Assembly (NCBI GenBank): GCA_051453625.1 | Contig: JBOZIK010000001.1 | Coordinates: forward strand, 177,716,328 to 177,780,327 | Source of the DNA: Welwitschia mirabilis | Taxonomy: Eukaryota > Gnetophyta > Gnetopsida > Welwitschiales | Length of the DNA: 64,000 nt | Direction: 5' to 3' | In this document: piece by piece, positions 35,780 through 47,229 of the stretch | Position numbering within the stretch: the stretch's first letter is position 1 | How the letters are laid out: the number at the start of each line of letters is the position of its first letter | Made by a program: the position numbers and the translations under genes | Notes under the pieces: model-generated | What the model was told of the DNA's origin: nothing | The model's database searches: none | Seen by the model: only the letters and a program-made list of their open reading frames with translations

Positions 35780-36179
35780 TGTAATGTTTCAAATTTAGCA
35801 ATTGTATAATTAAGTGTGTTAAGCATTAATTGGGCATAGTTAACAAAGATGTGAACAAGTATAATTCAAATATGGAAAGATGTGTCCCTTCATTATGTAA
35901 TATAAGCCTATGGCATTAGGTAGAAGTGGATGTAATTGACAATAACCTTAACTAATCCCTAAGGGTCTCAAGAGAGGGATTAAGATCATAGTCTATGTCT
36001 TTACCTATAATCACTAATCCAAGGTTGTTTTTTAATCATGATAAATGTAATATGTTGCTATTAATAATAAAAGTCTTATTCTCTTTAAATTATTTCTTAT
36101 TGTTCCTATGAATGCTAGCATATTATTTTAAATGTTTTTTATGCAAAGTAATCTGGAATTAGTAAAATGGAACATTACA
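35780..36179 (+). repeat. G2 3' LTR (400 bp)
   Basis: TGTAATGTTTCAAATT ... GGAACATTACA, aligned along its length with 27075-27490. Next to it the C3 integrase reading resumes. Confidence 0.92.
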
Positions 36180-37000
36180 TCTTTGTGTGCAAGGAAGGTT
36201 ACCCATGTAAAATGAGATAATCATTAACAATAGTTAAATAGTAATTTTTTCTTATTAAGACTTTTTATAGGAGATGAACTGACAATATCAAGATGTAAAA
36301 GGTCTAAAGGATGTTCAGTTGTAATAGTTTTTGTCTTACCAAATCTTACCCTTATTTTCTTTCCTTTTTAACATGCTTTACAAATTTTATTATTAATGAT
36401 TTTCAATTTAATAAGTCCTCTTACTATTTCTTTTGTGGACAAGATTTTTAGTAATTCTTTATTTACATGTTTAATCTTTTTGTGTCATAGCTCCGTTTTA
36501 CCTGTAGTACTTAATAAACACTTGGATCCCTTATTAGAAATATCTTGTAGAGTAATGATATAGACATTTGATTTTTTTAATACTAATAAATAAGACTTTT
36601 ATTAAGTTATGTTCTTTAACAGTATAATCATCTTTGATAAAAGTAACAGAAAAGTTTGCATCACATAACAGACTAACACTTAATAAATTATGTTATAACC
36701 CTTTTACAAAGAAAACCTCTTTGACATCAGGTAGGTTACCTCCTCTAATGCTTCTAATACCTCTAATAGGTGCTTCTACATTATCTCTAAAGGTGATTAC
36801 TCCTTTGCCTTATTCTACCAAAGTGGTAAGGCCAGATTTATCTCTAGTCATATGCCTTGAACATCCACTATCAATGTATCAGATATGTTTCTTTACTACT
36901 CATAGTATAATCTAAGCTAACAGAGTTTGTCTTGATTTTATAATCATATTTTCTTTAGTCTAACTTGCATAAAACATTATACCATACTTCTTGGCCTTTT
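36180..37000 (-). pseudogene. C3 pol, right block: integrase start and protease
   Basis: The minus strand right to left begins with the protease site YIDSGCSRHMTRDKS (about 36834-36880), intact at the catalytic Asp. An HHCC region has HKKIKHVNKELLKIL and CKACXKGKKIRVRFGK (about 36345-36400). The integrase start is HLDIVSSSPIKSLN (about 36255-36300), then SHFTWVTFLA at the G2 junction. This fits immediately upstream of the block at 24781-27074, so the two were one gene before G2 arrived. Confidence 0.88.
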
Positions 37001-39067
37001 GGCATTGTTAGTGTGATATTTATTTTTGAATTTCATTTGAAAATTATATTGATAACATTTTTTGTATTTACTAAATGCTTATATCTTGGCTTGTGGTTAC
37101 ATTTATTAAATAAGAAAGCTAAAGTACTAGAGGCTGTATTGTGATTCAAATCATTTTTACCATTTGGGCTTCTACATTATCAAATCATGATGTTTAATGT
37201 TTCATTTCCTTAAGTAATCTTCTCATTAATTCTTTTTAAGTCAAAAATTTCATGTGTAACATGTTTTAACTCATCCATTAGTTTATTAGTCTTAGCTCTA
37301 AGAGATGAGCTTTTAGATGATAGCCTATTACAAGAACCTTTTTCTTGTTCATATGCTAATTCACAAGAATGAAGTAATCTTTTTATTTTAGCACATACCT
37401 TTTATAGCTTAGTAAATTCTTTAGAAATTAAATTATACTTATGTTAAAGATTCATACCTGATTCATCTTCACTATTTAATTTAGATTCTTCTTTTCTTTC
37501 ATCATTTTCCTTTTGGATATGTACAATGGTTATTTAGGATGAATGAGATTTTTCATCATTAAATGTTCTACCTCATTTGCATCTTCTTAATCATTCCATT
37601 CTATGAAGAAATATATCCTTTTCTTGGGCTCTTTCTTTTATGAACATTCTATGGCTATGTATCCTTGTCCTCCACAAACCTAACAATATAACTTGAATAT
37701 AAAACTTGAAAGAAAAAAAAAAACTACTAGAAGTATTACCTTTGTACTTACCTCTAGATTAAAGTCTAGATGATTTTCTATAGGCCTACTTTTTGCTATT
37801 CTTATGTAAGAGAAGTATTTTAACTTATCTTGTAATAAGAGCAAGTTCTTCATTCATATCATCTTTAGAGTCATCTCCTTCTGATCGTTCCTTTTTTTCC
37901 TTTTTTTTTTTTTTAAAACCTTTTCTTATACTCTACTAGCTTTAAAAGAAATAGGTTTCTTTTTTAAAGCACTATCTTAAATGAAATTCATCTTGCAAGT
38001 TATTAGAGAACTTCGTAATTTTTTAATCTTCATTGAGTTGAAGTCTCTTGATTTTTCTATGGATTTTTTCTTAGGCCTATACTCTAGAGTTAAGAATCTA
38101 ACAATATTTTAGATTATATTGGCCTCAGGAATATTTTNNNNNNNNNNNNNNNNNNNNNNNNNNNNNNNNNNNNNNNNNNNNNNNNNNNNNNNNNNNNNNN
38201 NNNNNNNNNNNNNNNNNNNNNNNNNNNNNNNNNNNNNNNNNNNNNNNNNNNNNNNNNNNNNNNNNNNNNNNNNNNNNNNNNNNNNNNNNNNNNNNNNNNN
38301 NNNNNNNNNNNNNNNNNNNNNNNNNNNNNNNNNNNNNNNNNNNNNNNNNNNNNNNNNNNNNNNNNNNNNNNNNNNNNNNNNNNNNNNNNNNNNNNNNNNN
38401 NNNNNNNNNNNNNNNNNNNNNNNNNNNNNNNNNNNNNNNNNNNNNNNNNNNNNNNNNNNNNNNNNNNNNNNNNNNNNNNNNNNNNNNNNNNNNNNNNNNN
38501 NNNNNNNNNNNNNNNNNNNNNNNNNNNNNNNNNNNNNNNNNNNNNNNNNNNNNNNNNNNNNNNNNNNNNNNNNNNNNNNNNNNNNNNNNNNNNNNNNNNN
38601 NNNNNNNNAATGTTGAAGAATCTTGTAAAGTATTCATGAACTATTTTACTATTGTTCATCTTGAGATTTTCAAAATGATTTATTTAAATAAGTATTTTGA
38701 ATTGATTGATAATGGAGAATCCTTCATATTTCTCCACTAGAATGTTTAATATATTTTATGCTATTTTACAAATAGATATTCTGTTGAATTCCTCTATTTT
38801 AAAACTTGAGTAGAGAGCATTCTTTGCTTTTGAGTCATATATAAAGGATGTCTTTTCTTTGTATTCCTAGTCCATTATAAGATTGATTTGTGTGATGGTA
38901 TTTCTTATAGAACTAGTTGTAGTTTTTATAGATTCTAAGTATTCATCTTTAATGCTTTATTAAACTTAAAACTTATAAGACTATAAGTACACCTACATCC
39001 TTATCTTCTAATAGACATAGTTAGTTCCATCAAAGAGTGAAGATCTGACAAGTGGAATCCCTTTCAT
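37001..39067 (-). pseudogene. gag: C3 gag remnant
   Basis: The start is the ATG at 39065-39067. LFDGTNYVY follows (about 39020-39045), the copia Gag opening. A 471-base gap (38138-38608) removes the capsid middle. Towards the end, YCXVCGGQGYIAIEC (about 37645-37690) is a CCHC zinc knuckle whose His is Tyr. A Lys-rich stretch and a Glu/Ser-rich tail follow at 37250-37560. Stops are frequent. Confidence 0.82.
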
Positions 39068-39097
39068 AGTTTACTTAAGAATGTTAATTCTTTTCAT

Positions 39098-39118
39098 AAG
39101 TATCCCCTCTAATACCAC
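39098..39118 (-). promoter_or_regulatory. C3 primer-binding site
   Basis: The minus strand reads AGTGGTATTAGAGGGG right after the LTR end (GGTCTCA). TGGTATTAGAG differs from TGGTATCAGAG by one C-to-T change, again initiator Met tRNA type. Confidence 0.85.
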
Positions 39119-39119
39119 T

Positions 39120-39628
39120 TGAGACCATTAAACTCAGAGGAGAGGAGTGAATGAGGCCTACTAAAAATAAATTTAACCAAATAGAAATTAAAACTGAATA
39201 ATTAATACCTTACTAGTTTAACATGATTTTCTAATCTATTTACATCAACACACAAAAGGTAGCTTTATCTTATACTTTTAGATATTCTTAACCTACAAAA
39301 ATAGTGGTTTTGAAGTACTACTAACGTTACATAAAATATGAGATGCTCTTCTCAACGTATCACTTTCTTCCTCTTAGGTGTATTTCATAAGACAATAGCA
39401 AAAATATACTTACAAGTAATAACACAATTTGAGATGCTTCTCTTAAGGTAGCACTCTATTTTATTCATGGATATCCAATAAATTAAATTTAGAATGTACT
39501 TAAAAGTACTCATAGAAGCACACCCATATAAAGGTTATCTTATGATATGGAACCCTAGTAAGGAATCCTAAAATTAATATAAGAAATAGACTATAATAAG
39601 AGTATTTAAAAATCTGATATTCGAAGAA
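39120..39628 (-). repeat. C3 5' LTR, inner part
   Basis: TGAGACCATTAAACTCAG begins the LTR at the PBS side. Sequence matches 20431-20930 of the other LTR up to GAGTATTTAAAAATCTGATA, then stops at the LINE junction. The rest is at 45646-46636. Confidence 0.9.
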
Positions 39629-39639
39629 ATCTTTATCAC

Positions 39640-40905
39640 CGTATTTCTTTTGAGGGTTTTGTAGCTCTATTAGGTTCCAGCAAATCTAGAGTGTAGAAGA
39701 GAGCGAGTCTTAAAGGGCCATATATTATTGGGGATGGTTTTGACCCCTAATCATGGAACACGGGGGTGATTTTAGAGATTAGATAGTTATTCTATAAGTA
39801 AGTTGTAAGATTCTTTTGGTTTAGTAGTTCTAGTCCATTTTTAGGATTTTTTCAATGGTATGAAGAAGATTCAGTTCTCCAGGGAAGGAAAATCCCTTAC
39901 ATTAGACATCGACAAAGATTCTTGTAATGAGATTGAGAAGAAACTCAAATACAGTCTAATCAAAAAGTTTGTCTCTTTTGGTTCTTGACTAAGGTTAGAT
40001 CAGATCCATAAATGGATTACTGCTAAATGAACAGAAATTAGTAAAGTTGATGTTCTTGTAATGCTGGAAGGTTTGGTGTTATTTCAACTATATAATAAAT
40101 GAAATCGAGATAAAATAATCATAAGAGAACCTTGGTTTTTTGAGGTTCGTGGCCTTGCCCTAGCCAAATAGATGCTGGGAGCATAATCGGACCCAAATCT
40201 ATTTAAGATACTTTCAATATGGATCCACATCCACAAATTCCTATTAGAGTTTTTGGATAAAGATCTATTAAAAAGAATGATAGCTAAGTTTAGTGAACCC
40301 ATCAAACTCGACAAGGTCACTGTTAAATAGACAAGATTAGTATTAGTCAGATTCTATATTTAGATGAGCCTAGAGGATACCAAGGAGATCTTTTGATCTT
40401 GATGTCACCTACAAGAATATTTTGATCCCTTGCACAATCTATGAAAAATTAGGACATCTCTTTAGATGATGTACTCTGCCTGACAAGAAATGTTCACATT
40501 GTAAAAAATTGGGTCATCTAAGAGAAGAATATCAAAAAAGATTGATTGATATTGAAGAAAAGCCAAAGGAAACTTCTACTTTTTATAGGAAACTAGTCAT
40601 AATTAAAACATATGCCAACATAAGCGGAAAAGGAATAAACCAAAAAAAGTACTACTATTTTTCTTAAGGAAAATAAGAAAGAAAAAGCATAGGAACTAGA
40701 GCATAATCCCTTTCAACCTCCTGTGGAAGAAAATGATACCCAACAACCTTTAAATGATGATGAACCTAATGAAGTAGAAATCCAAATGAAAGGAAGGCTT
40801 AATAATATAACTCTCTAAGAATAAGAAATGATAAAGGACATTGCAAATAGTTCCTAAGCCATTATCAAAAATACCTTAAATAAAGGGAAAGCACCCAGAA
40901 AGGGA
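39640..40905 (+). pseudogene. LINE1 ORF1 (RNA-binding, zinc knuckle) remnant
   Basis: Two CCHC knuckles sit at 40435-40555. The first is CTIYEKLGHLF, followed by a broken R-stop-C. The second is CSHCKKLGHLREEYQKR, with the last Cys changed to Tyr. Upstream is the DUF4283-like part common in plant L1 ORF1. A Glu/Lys-rich tail follows (40560-40900). The family product binds LINE RNA. Several TAG/TAA codons interrupt it. The start codon could not be fixed. Confidence 0.78.
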
Positions 40906-43294
40906 AAAAACACCCTCAATGATTTGTCTCACATGGAATTATAGGGGATTAGAGTCCTCCTACAAGAAAAAGACCCTATGAAACCTAATCAGTCAATATA
41001 ATATCAATTTAATTTGATTATAGAAATTGAAGATTAAAAATGATATGGGAAAAATAAATTTAGGATAGCAATGAACTTCCTTTACCATTATAGCCTAAGG
41101 TAAATCAGGGGGTCTTATGATTTCCACTAAAAGAGAGGCAGATCTGATTCATAGTAGTAGGAACCACATCATAATTCTCCTTAAAAAAGAAGGCTAGATT
41201 ATTATAAATCTTTATAGTCCATAACACAATTAAGATAAGGCTATTATCTTGGAAGAAGCTTAGAGGACAGTAGTAGATAAACCTAAATGGCTCATCTTGA
41301 GTGACTTTAATCAATGACTTCATTGTTGAAAAAATTAGAGGGAAATAACTAGAGTTTTAGAGGTGCCTTAATACTGAAAGACTTTTTGATAAGATACTCC
41401 CTTACAGACATCCTTATTGCTTGGTGTAAATACACATGGTTGAATAGATGAGAAGGTAAAGATTTGATAATGTCCAATATTGATAGATTTATGGCTGAGA
41501 AGAATCTAGTTAAACTTCCATTTGAAGCCTGTGGTCTGAATAGGATTTCTTTAGATCATTGTCCTATCAAACTCAGAGTGAGGGTGATTTTTCCCCAAAA
41601 AACTCTATTTTGTATGGAATGATGTTGGATTAACTCGATAGAAATTAAAATGCTATTAGAAAAAATATGGGCATAGCATGATGGGACCCAACCCATAATT
41701 TTTTTATACAAGGGCCTTAATACCATAAAGGCTCACATAAGAGATTGGAAAAGGAAAGATAAAGTAAGGTTTGAATCAAAAACTAAGATTAAGAAGGAAA
41801 TTAAAAGAATCCAAATTGAGCAGGAGGAGGAAGGTACTCAAAACAGTCTATGGAGCAAAGAATATCAGTGCCTCATAGATCTTCAATAAATAAACACTAA
41901 TGAAGAAAATTACTGAAGAGAACACTCAATAATAAAATGGCTAAAAGAAGGTGATAAACATACTAAATTCTTCTTCCAACAAACCAACCAGAACAAATCA
42001 AATAACAGGATCTGAAAACTATCTCTAGAGGTCAAATCATAGAAAATGAAGAGGATATAGCTAAGAAATTATAGGCCCATCTTAACAGAGTCTAGAAATA
42101 GGACAATATTTCTCTCAGCTTAATGCTAGAAAATAAGAAAGTCTCGAGTGAAGATAATTATATGTTGATTAAACCTCTAAATAGAAACAAGATCTTATCT
42201 ACTATCAAATCCATGAAGAATAACCTATCCCCTGGCCCTGATGGTTGGCTAGTTGAACTTTTAAAATCCTAGTTCTCTATCTTAGAGGATAACCTTCATG
42301 ATGTAATACAAGAAGTCTTATATAATAGATATATTCCTAGGGACATGAACAGAACTATGGTGGTACTTATACCAAAAAAAAGGGATGCTAGCAAACCAGA
42401 GGATTTCAAGTCTTTAAGTGTTTATAACATTATTTATAGAATTTTTGTAAAAATCATGGTTGGTTAAATCAGTCTCGTTACTTTCTAATGTAATTTCAGA
42501 GAACTAATTTGGCTTCATTTGATTTAGGTATATCCAAGATCAAATCTTCTTGATTTATGAGATCATTTACTCTGTTAAAAATACAAATTTCCTCTCCTTA
42601 TTGCTAAATTGGATATCACTAAAGCTTACGATTCTCTTAGTTGGCATGTGTTAGAGTGTATTCTTAGAAAAATAGCCTTTTCTCAAGATATGATTAATCT
42701 CTAGCTAAATGTAGGCTTCTACTGAATTTACTATGGAGATCAAAAACCATAGAATAAATTTATTTTTAATAAGAAGAGGGCTAAAACAAGGGGATTTCCT
42801 ATTCCCATACTTTTTTCTTTTTGTAATGAATATATTACAAATTTTCTTCAGAAAAAATGGAGTTACAAGAATTAGAATTGGAGGCCAAACCTTTCTCAAT
42901 AATTACTATGCAAATGACACCATCATCATGACTAGGGCATCATGTCATCATGCAAAAGTAATCAAAAATGTTATGAACATATTTGCAAAGGAAATAGGAT
43001 TACACACTAACTAGAACAAATCAAGAATACACACCTTGGGTAGAAAATATATCAGAGGGGATGAAATCACCTGAATCCTGAGTACAAAGTTAGAAGATCT
43101 ATAGGATATTTACTTGGGTATCTCTCTTCAAAATTGGCACAAGACCAATACCTAGAATTACATCTTTGAATCCATCCAAAGGCAGTGCAACTTAGGATGA
43201 AATAACTCTCTCTCTTTTAAAGCTAAAATTATTCTCACAAACTCTTGCTGAATTTTCTCTTTCTGGTACATAGCTTTTGTTATCACTCCTCTTC

Positions 43295-43350
43295 CCCCGA
43301 CTTCTCCCCCCCATCCCCTCCCTCCCCTCAATCTCTCTTTTTTTTTCGAG
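43295..43350 (+). repeat. Pyrimidine-only tract in LINE1
   Basis: CTCCTCTTCCCCCGACTTCTCCCCCC and a following CATCCCCTCCCTCCCCTC-TTTTTTTT tract interrupt ORF2. It is far more C-rich than anything else in the window. Confidence 0.8.
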
Positions 43351-44450
43351 AAATATTATTTAATAAATCAATAGGATCTTAAAGAATTTTATTTAGTTAG
43401 GAGGAAAAGATCACCACTGAATTCATCTCTGCAAATGGAAGACTATTGCCTGCCTAAAGAAATTAAGAGGTTAGGGGATTTGAAAAACCCAAAGATTACA
43501 TCCTTACTAGAGCATATAGAATTTTAAAGAGACTACAAGAAGGAGGTCATCCTTGATGTAATTTGATTAATTACAAATACAGAGATTGGATAATTAATCA
43601 TTAACAGTTCTATCTAAGGAAACATCTTAGCAAAGCTCAATAACAACTTATTAACTTAAGCATTTATCAATCTAATTCAATCAAGTAAATCCTTCTAAAG
43701 AAGTATGGAAAACAAGATGCATATAAAAAGTATCAGAAGAGACTAATTCTAGAAAAATTAAGGTTTTTTACTGATTAAAAGACCACTAGAGAATTTTAAC
43801 TAGAGACCAATTACTTAAAAGGAGATTCCATGTAGACTTAAACTATTCCATCTACTAGTACAATTCAGAAATAGCACAGCATCTATTTCATTACTAATTT
43901 TGGAGCAAAGAACTAATCTCCATAATGACAAAGTACTATTAAATCTATAACACTTCTGACATGCATTTATTAGATGGAATCCACATGACATTTTGCTAGA
44001 TTTAGCGGATCAAAAATAGTCTGATTTTCAATAACACCCCCAATTCTTTCCTATAAATACAGTAAAGAGGATTATTCATCTTCACTTCCAAATCAAAGTC
44101 GTGATGAGAGCCATACTAATAATTAAGCATTCTGACCTAGGCCTCTTCAAAAGATGCCCTGCTCTTTGGGAGAAAGTACAGGTGATGGGGTGGGGACCCA
44201 TTCTTCATAAGCTTAGAGAAGACCAGAGGGCTGATATCACCCCCTTTTATAGATGATGGAGAGGAGGACGCACCACATTCTGAAAAACTCCAATAGAAAT
44301 AACTAAAGACTCCTTCTCTAGGATACTAGAGATCCTTGCAGAAGGTAAGTAAATTCCCTTTGAAAGTAGAGGGTAATGTGAAGCACTCCATTTCTTTCCT
44401 AGTGGGATTCCTAAACTACCCAATAGGCACATTAGCAGAAAGATGATACC

Positions 44451-44464
44451 ACCCCCCCCCCCCC
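44451..44464 (+). repeat. Homopolymer C run in LINE1
   Basis: A run of 14 or so C lies inside ORF2. It probably makes the local frame length uncertain. Runs like this are also error-prone in sequencing. Confidence 0.8.
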
Positions 44465-45645
44465 AGGGAGTAGGTGTAGAACTCATGGACCACTACTTAA
44501 TTCAATCAAGAAATTTCTTCAAACTTTTAGGTATTCATTTTACTTTCTTCAAAGCTCTTGACTTAGGATGTCAGGTCAACCTACCATTCTTTTTCATCCA
44601 AGTTCTTAAATTGAAGGATTCCTCAAGGCACTTGAGATTAGTCTTATCCCTTTGGAGAGTAGCATAAGATATTATGGTAAGAAAACCCTCTTCCTCTTCC
44701 CTGTGGTTGTTGTTCTCATCAGACTCCCCCTAGAAGAACTTCTACAAGAAGAACCTCTTTCAAAAAAACCCTATTCTAGAGGAAATTGCTGTGCATGGCA
44801 GCCTTAGCAAGAGAGGGGCGACTTCGCCCTTAAGTCATTCAAGGAATATGTCTTCACCTCTAACCTAATAGGAAATAGCTAAGGAGCCTTACTCTAGAAC
44901 AATTGGCTTAGGATCAAGCATTATCTAACTCTTAGGAGTAAGGTCGGTAGCCCTTCTCTACTCTAGCCTCAGACCCAGCTCTCCACAGAACTTCACTTCA
45001 GATTCTTCATTAGTAAAAATCTAATCTCAACCATAGGAGGACATTAACATAAATGTAGCTAGATGGGAGGTATTGCTGGCAAGCATTCAGGGGATAAAGG
45101 GATATCCCTTCATCTCACTTGAGCTCTCTCATAGGGCTCTACCTCAAGCCATTAAATCAAGCTATAAGAAAAAAGCCCTATGTCTACACCAGACAAAAAT
45201 CTAGCATGTGCCGAAGAATTTCAGAAGATAAATCAAGAATTTGAAGTCCTCTTTAATGACTTAGAAAGATTCCTTCTTAACTATAATGATGATAACATGT
45301 TCCCATTCTGTAGAGGGCTATAATCCTTCCTCCTCAGGTTTGTTCCTCATTAAAACTGAGTTTTTGTAACTTTTAGTCTGAAGGGGTATTTTTGCCCTCA
45401 TCTTATCAGTAGTACTATGTTTTTTTTTATTTTCTATGCTTTTGCTCTACTAGATAGATAGATTCTCATGACTATATCATCAAGGGGTGGTTTCTTCCCC
45501 ATTTTGGTTTGTTTCTTAGTTCTTCCTTTACCATCTAGTGGATGACTTTCCTTTTATGAACTATTCAATTGTCCTATTATTCCTTAGTGTTTTTGCCCCC
45601 TGATGTACATTTTCTAGCTTAATATACATACCTTTTTCAGGAAAA

Positions 45646-46636
45646 ATCCAATAGTTAATAATTTAGATCCAATAAATAATGATAATAAATAAAACAACAA
45701 GCCTAAAATGATTTATCTTTGATAAAGAGCTTGAGTTATTTCTTGTTGTCGTAGCTCATGAGTGCTAAAGATCAAAGTGATGCAACATTGTAGGAGTTAA
45801 TGATCAAATGATATAGTCTCTTAATTATCCCTTGTAAAACTTAGCTTGAAAGCTTTGTGAATAAAACCAATTATCCATGCATTCATGCATAATAAGATTT
45901 ACCCATTAAATCATTTCTTTATATCTTTTTGATGTGCTTCTATCTATTGACCTAGAGAGATGGTTGTTTGAAACTTGTAATCATCATATAATAAACAGAA
46001 AGAGCTCATCATTAAATGTGAAATTGCTATTTTAGTTTTCCATAAACTTCTAGGATAAACATCTTTAAATTAATAGACGTCTTATATCAAGTAGATGTCT
46101 TTAATATGAGAGATGTCTTTGGTCAAATTACCTAGATTTTAATGAAATTTAAACTATAGCTCCTTTGATATTTAGTGATTATAAATCCAAAATAAAAAAC
46201 TTGATAACTACGTTATAATGTAGATAATTCATTAAAATGTATTTTATCTCTATTTCCTCTTTAATTCAGTATAGATGTCTTTAACTATGTAAACATCTTT
46301 CATCTATCTTAGATGCTTACTTTAGTATAAACGTCTTTCTTAAGATAGATTTATTTCTCTATAATCGAAATCTAGTTTAGCATAGATATCTTTGATGTAG
46401 TAGACATATTTTTCATAGATGTCTTCAAATGTTCAAATATCTTTCTCATCGATGTCTTCAATTGTGTAGACATATTCAGTCAGTTGTGAATTGGCATTAG
46501 TAAAATCTGAGTTAAACCTTCTATGAGATATGAACTTTTTAATTTGACTTGGAATGATTGACTTTTATATTTTGGTGTTTTATATTGATCTGTCTACATA
46601 ATATCATAATATATTTAACAAGTGAAATTATCAAAA
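45646..46636 (-). repeat. C3 5' LTR, outer part
   Basis: It continues the LTR after the LINE: AATAATTTAGATCCAATAAA, then GCTTGAGTTATTTCTTG and GACCTAGAGAGATGGTTG as in the left LTR (20940-21907), ending TTATCAAAA. The TAGATGTCTTT cluster is at about 46060-46480. Confidence 0.9.
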
Positions 46637-47205
46637 CTAGATTTTTTTCAACATTAAATCTTCATTTATGTTAAACATAAGTTTGAAATTTTATTTTAAT
46701 TTTATCTTATGTATAAATAAATTAGGATCCATTACTTTAATACTAGTAAATATCCATGCTATGTCATATTATATTTTTTTTCAAAAGTTGAATAAATTTG
46801 GTTTTATTTTTAACTTATAAGAGACTAGATATAACCACATGATATGTTTCATCTTTACAAAGAAATGCATATTTAAGATTATAGATTAATGATTTAAATG
46901 CAATATGTAGTATTATTTCTTTACGAGTTGAGACTAAAGAAGAAGGATTTCATGTAAGTATGTAGTAATGGTTTTTCTACCCTATTTCAAGTGCATGTTA
47001 GTGGCAAGGAAGTGCAAGTGAGAAAGAGGAAGTTAATAGCCTAAAGGGAGTAAGAAGGTTGTAGTTTCTTAAGAGTAGTTTATGCCTTAGAGTGGTATCT
47101 AATAAGTAATAGAGATAAGAATTAAGTAAGATAGATAATAGAGTTAAAAGAATGAGAATAACCTTTTGAACAATGGTTTCTAAGATGCATGGTACAAGCT
47201 CCATG
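46637..47205 (-). pseudogene. G1 Athila-like gypsy: protease-RT linker and RT start
   Basis: The minus strand right to left reads NLKYAFLCKDETYHVVISSL (about 46845-46905), the Athila-type linker 'HLKYAFLG-D-TYPVIIS'. It continues FIQLLKKN and IAWIFTSIKVMDPNLFIHKI (about 46720-46780), the family 'IGWTIADIKGIxPxxCxHKI'. It stops at the C3 edge and continues in the left block at 20430 with LKLLDCIIIY. This shows that C3 entered the RT coding region. The block beyond 46960 is less clear. Confidence 0.85.
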
Positions 47206-47229
47206 CAAAGTTTTTATAATGTTCCTTCT

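Larger units (their letters stand above)
27075..36179 (+). mobile_element. G2: Ty3/gypsy (chromovirus-like) element, 9.1 kb, inside C3 integrase
   Basis: LTRs are at 27075-27490 and 35780-36179. There is an intact PBS, a polypurine tract, and gag, protease, RT, RNase H and integrase in gypsy order on the plus strand. Both sides read as C3 integrase, so it inserted there. The flanking pentamers (ATAAC and TCTTT) do not match, and the C3 integrase reading seems short by a few tens of bases, so host sequence may have been deleted. The 4.1-kb leader before gag is exceptionally long and holds an antisense unit and a repeat array. Confidence 0.93.
40919..45600 (+). pseudogene. LINE1 ORF2: endonuclease and reverse transcriptase (broken)
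   Basis: The ATG at 40919 opens MICLTWNYRGLESSYKKKTL, the APE-type endonuclease start (family: SWNCRGLG). LDHCPI at 41551-41568 is the catalytic His box. RT motifs are IPKKRDASKPEDFKSL (about 42370), LDITKAYDSLSW (about 42607), RRGLKQGDFLFPYFFLFVMN (about 42772) and YANDTIIM (about 42907), where YADD has become YAND. A Cys/His-rich C-terminal part follows at 44000-45200. The block 42733-43014 is still open. ORF2 nicks target DNA and copies the LINE RNA in place. Confidence 0.88.
39629..45645 (+). mobile_element. LINE1: L1-type LINE inserted in the C3 5' LTR
   Basis: It carries ORF1 with zinc knuckles and ORF2 with endonuclease and RT, and a typical plant LINE 3' end (TTTTTGCCCCCTGATGTACATTTT near 45590, then ATACCTTTTTCAGG). 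The C3 LTR sequence breaks at about 39628 (AAAAATCTGATATTCG) and resumes at about 45646 (AAAAATCCAATAG). Exact edges and target duplication are blurred: about eight bases (ATTCGAAG/ATCCAATAG) could be it. It is less AT-rich and less decayed than its host LTR. Confidence 0.88.
20431..46636 (-). mobile_element. C3: SIRE-like Ty1/copia, 26.2-kb span with two insertions
   Basis: The two long LTRs are 20431-21907 and 39120-46636, the second split by a LINE. They share continuous sequence: AACAAAAATAAATTTATCTA on the left versus ACTAAAAATAAATTTAACCA on the right, and TTGATGTGCTTCTA and GACCTAGAGAGATGGT in both. Gag, protease, integrase, RT and RNase H run right to left. A gypsy element (27075-36179) splits the integrase. 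An extra ORF lies between RNase H and the 3' LTR. Both flanks read as G1 RT, so C3 is inserted in G1. No exact target duplication is visible. Confidence 0.92.

Noticed and set aside
38114-38659. Long open frames on both strands across 38138-38608
   Set aside because: They are open only because the stretch is N; the real coding part is the C3 gag on the minus strand.
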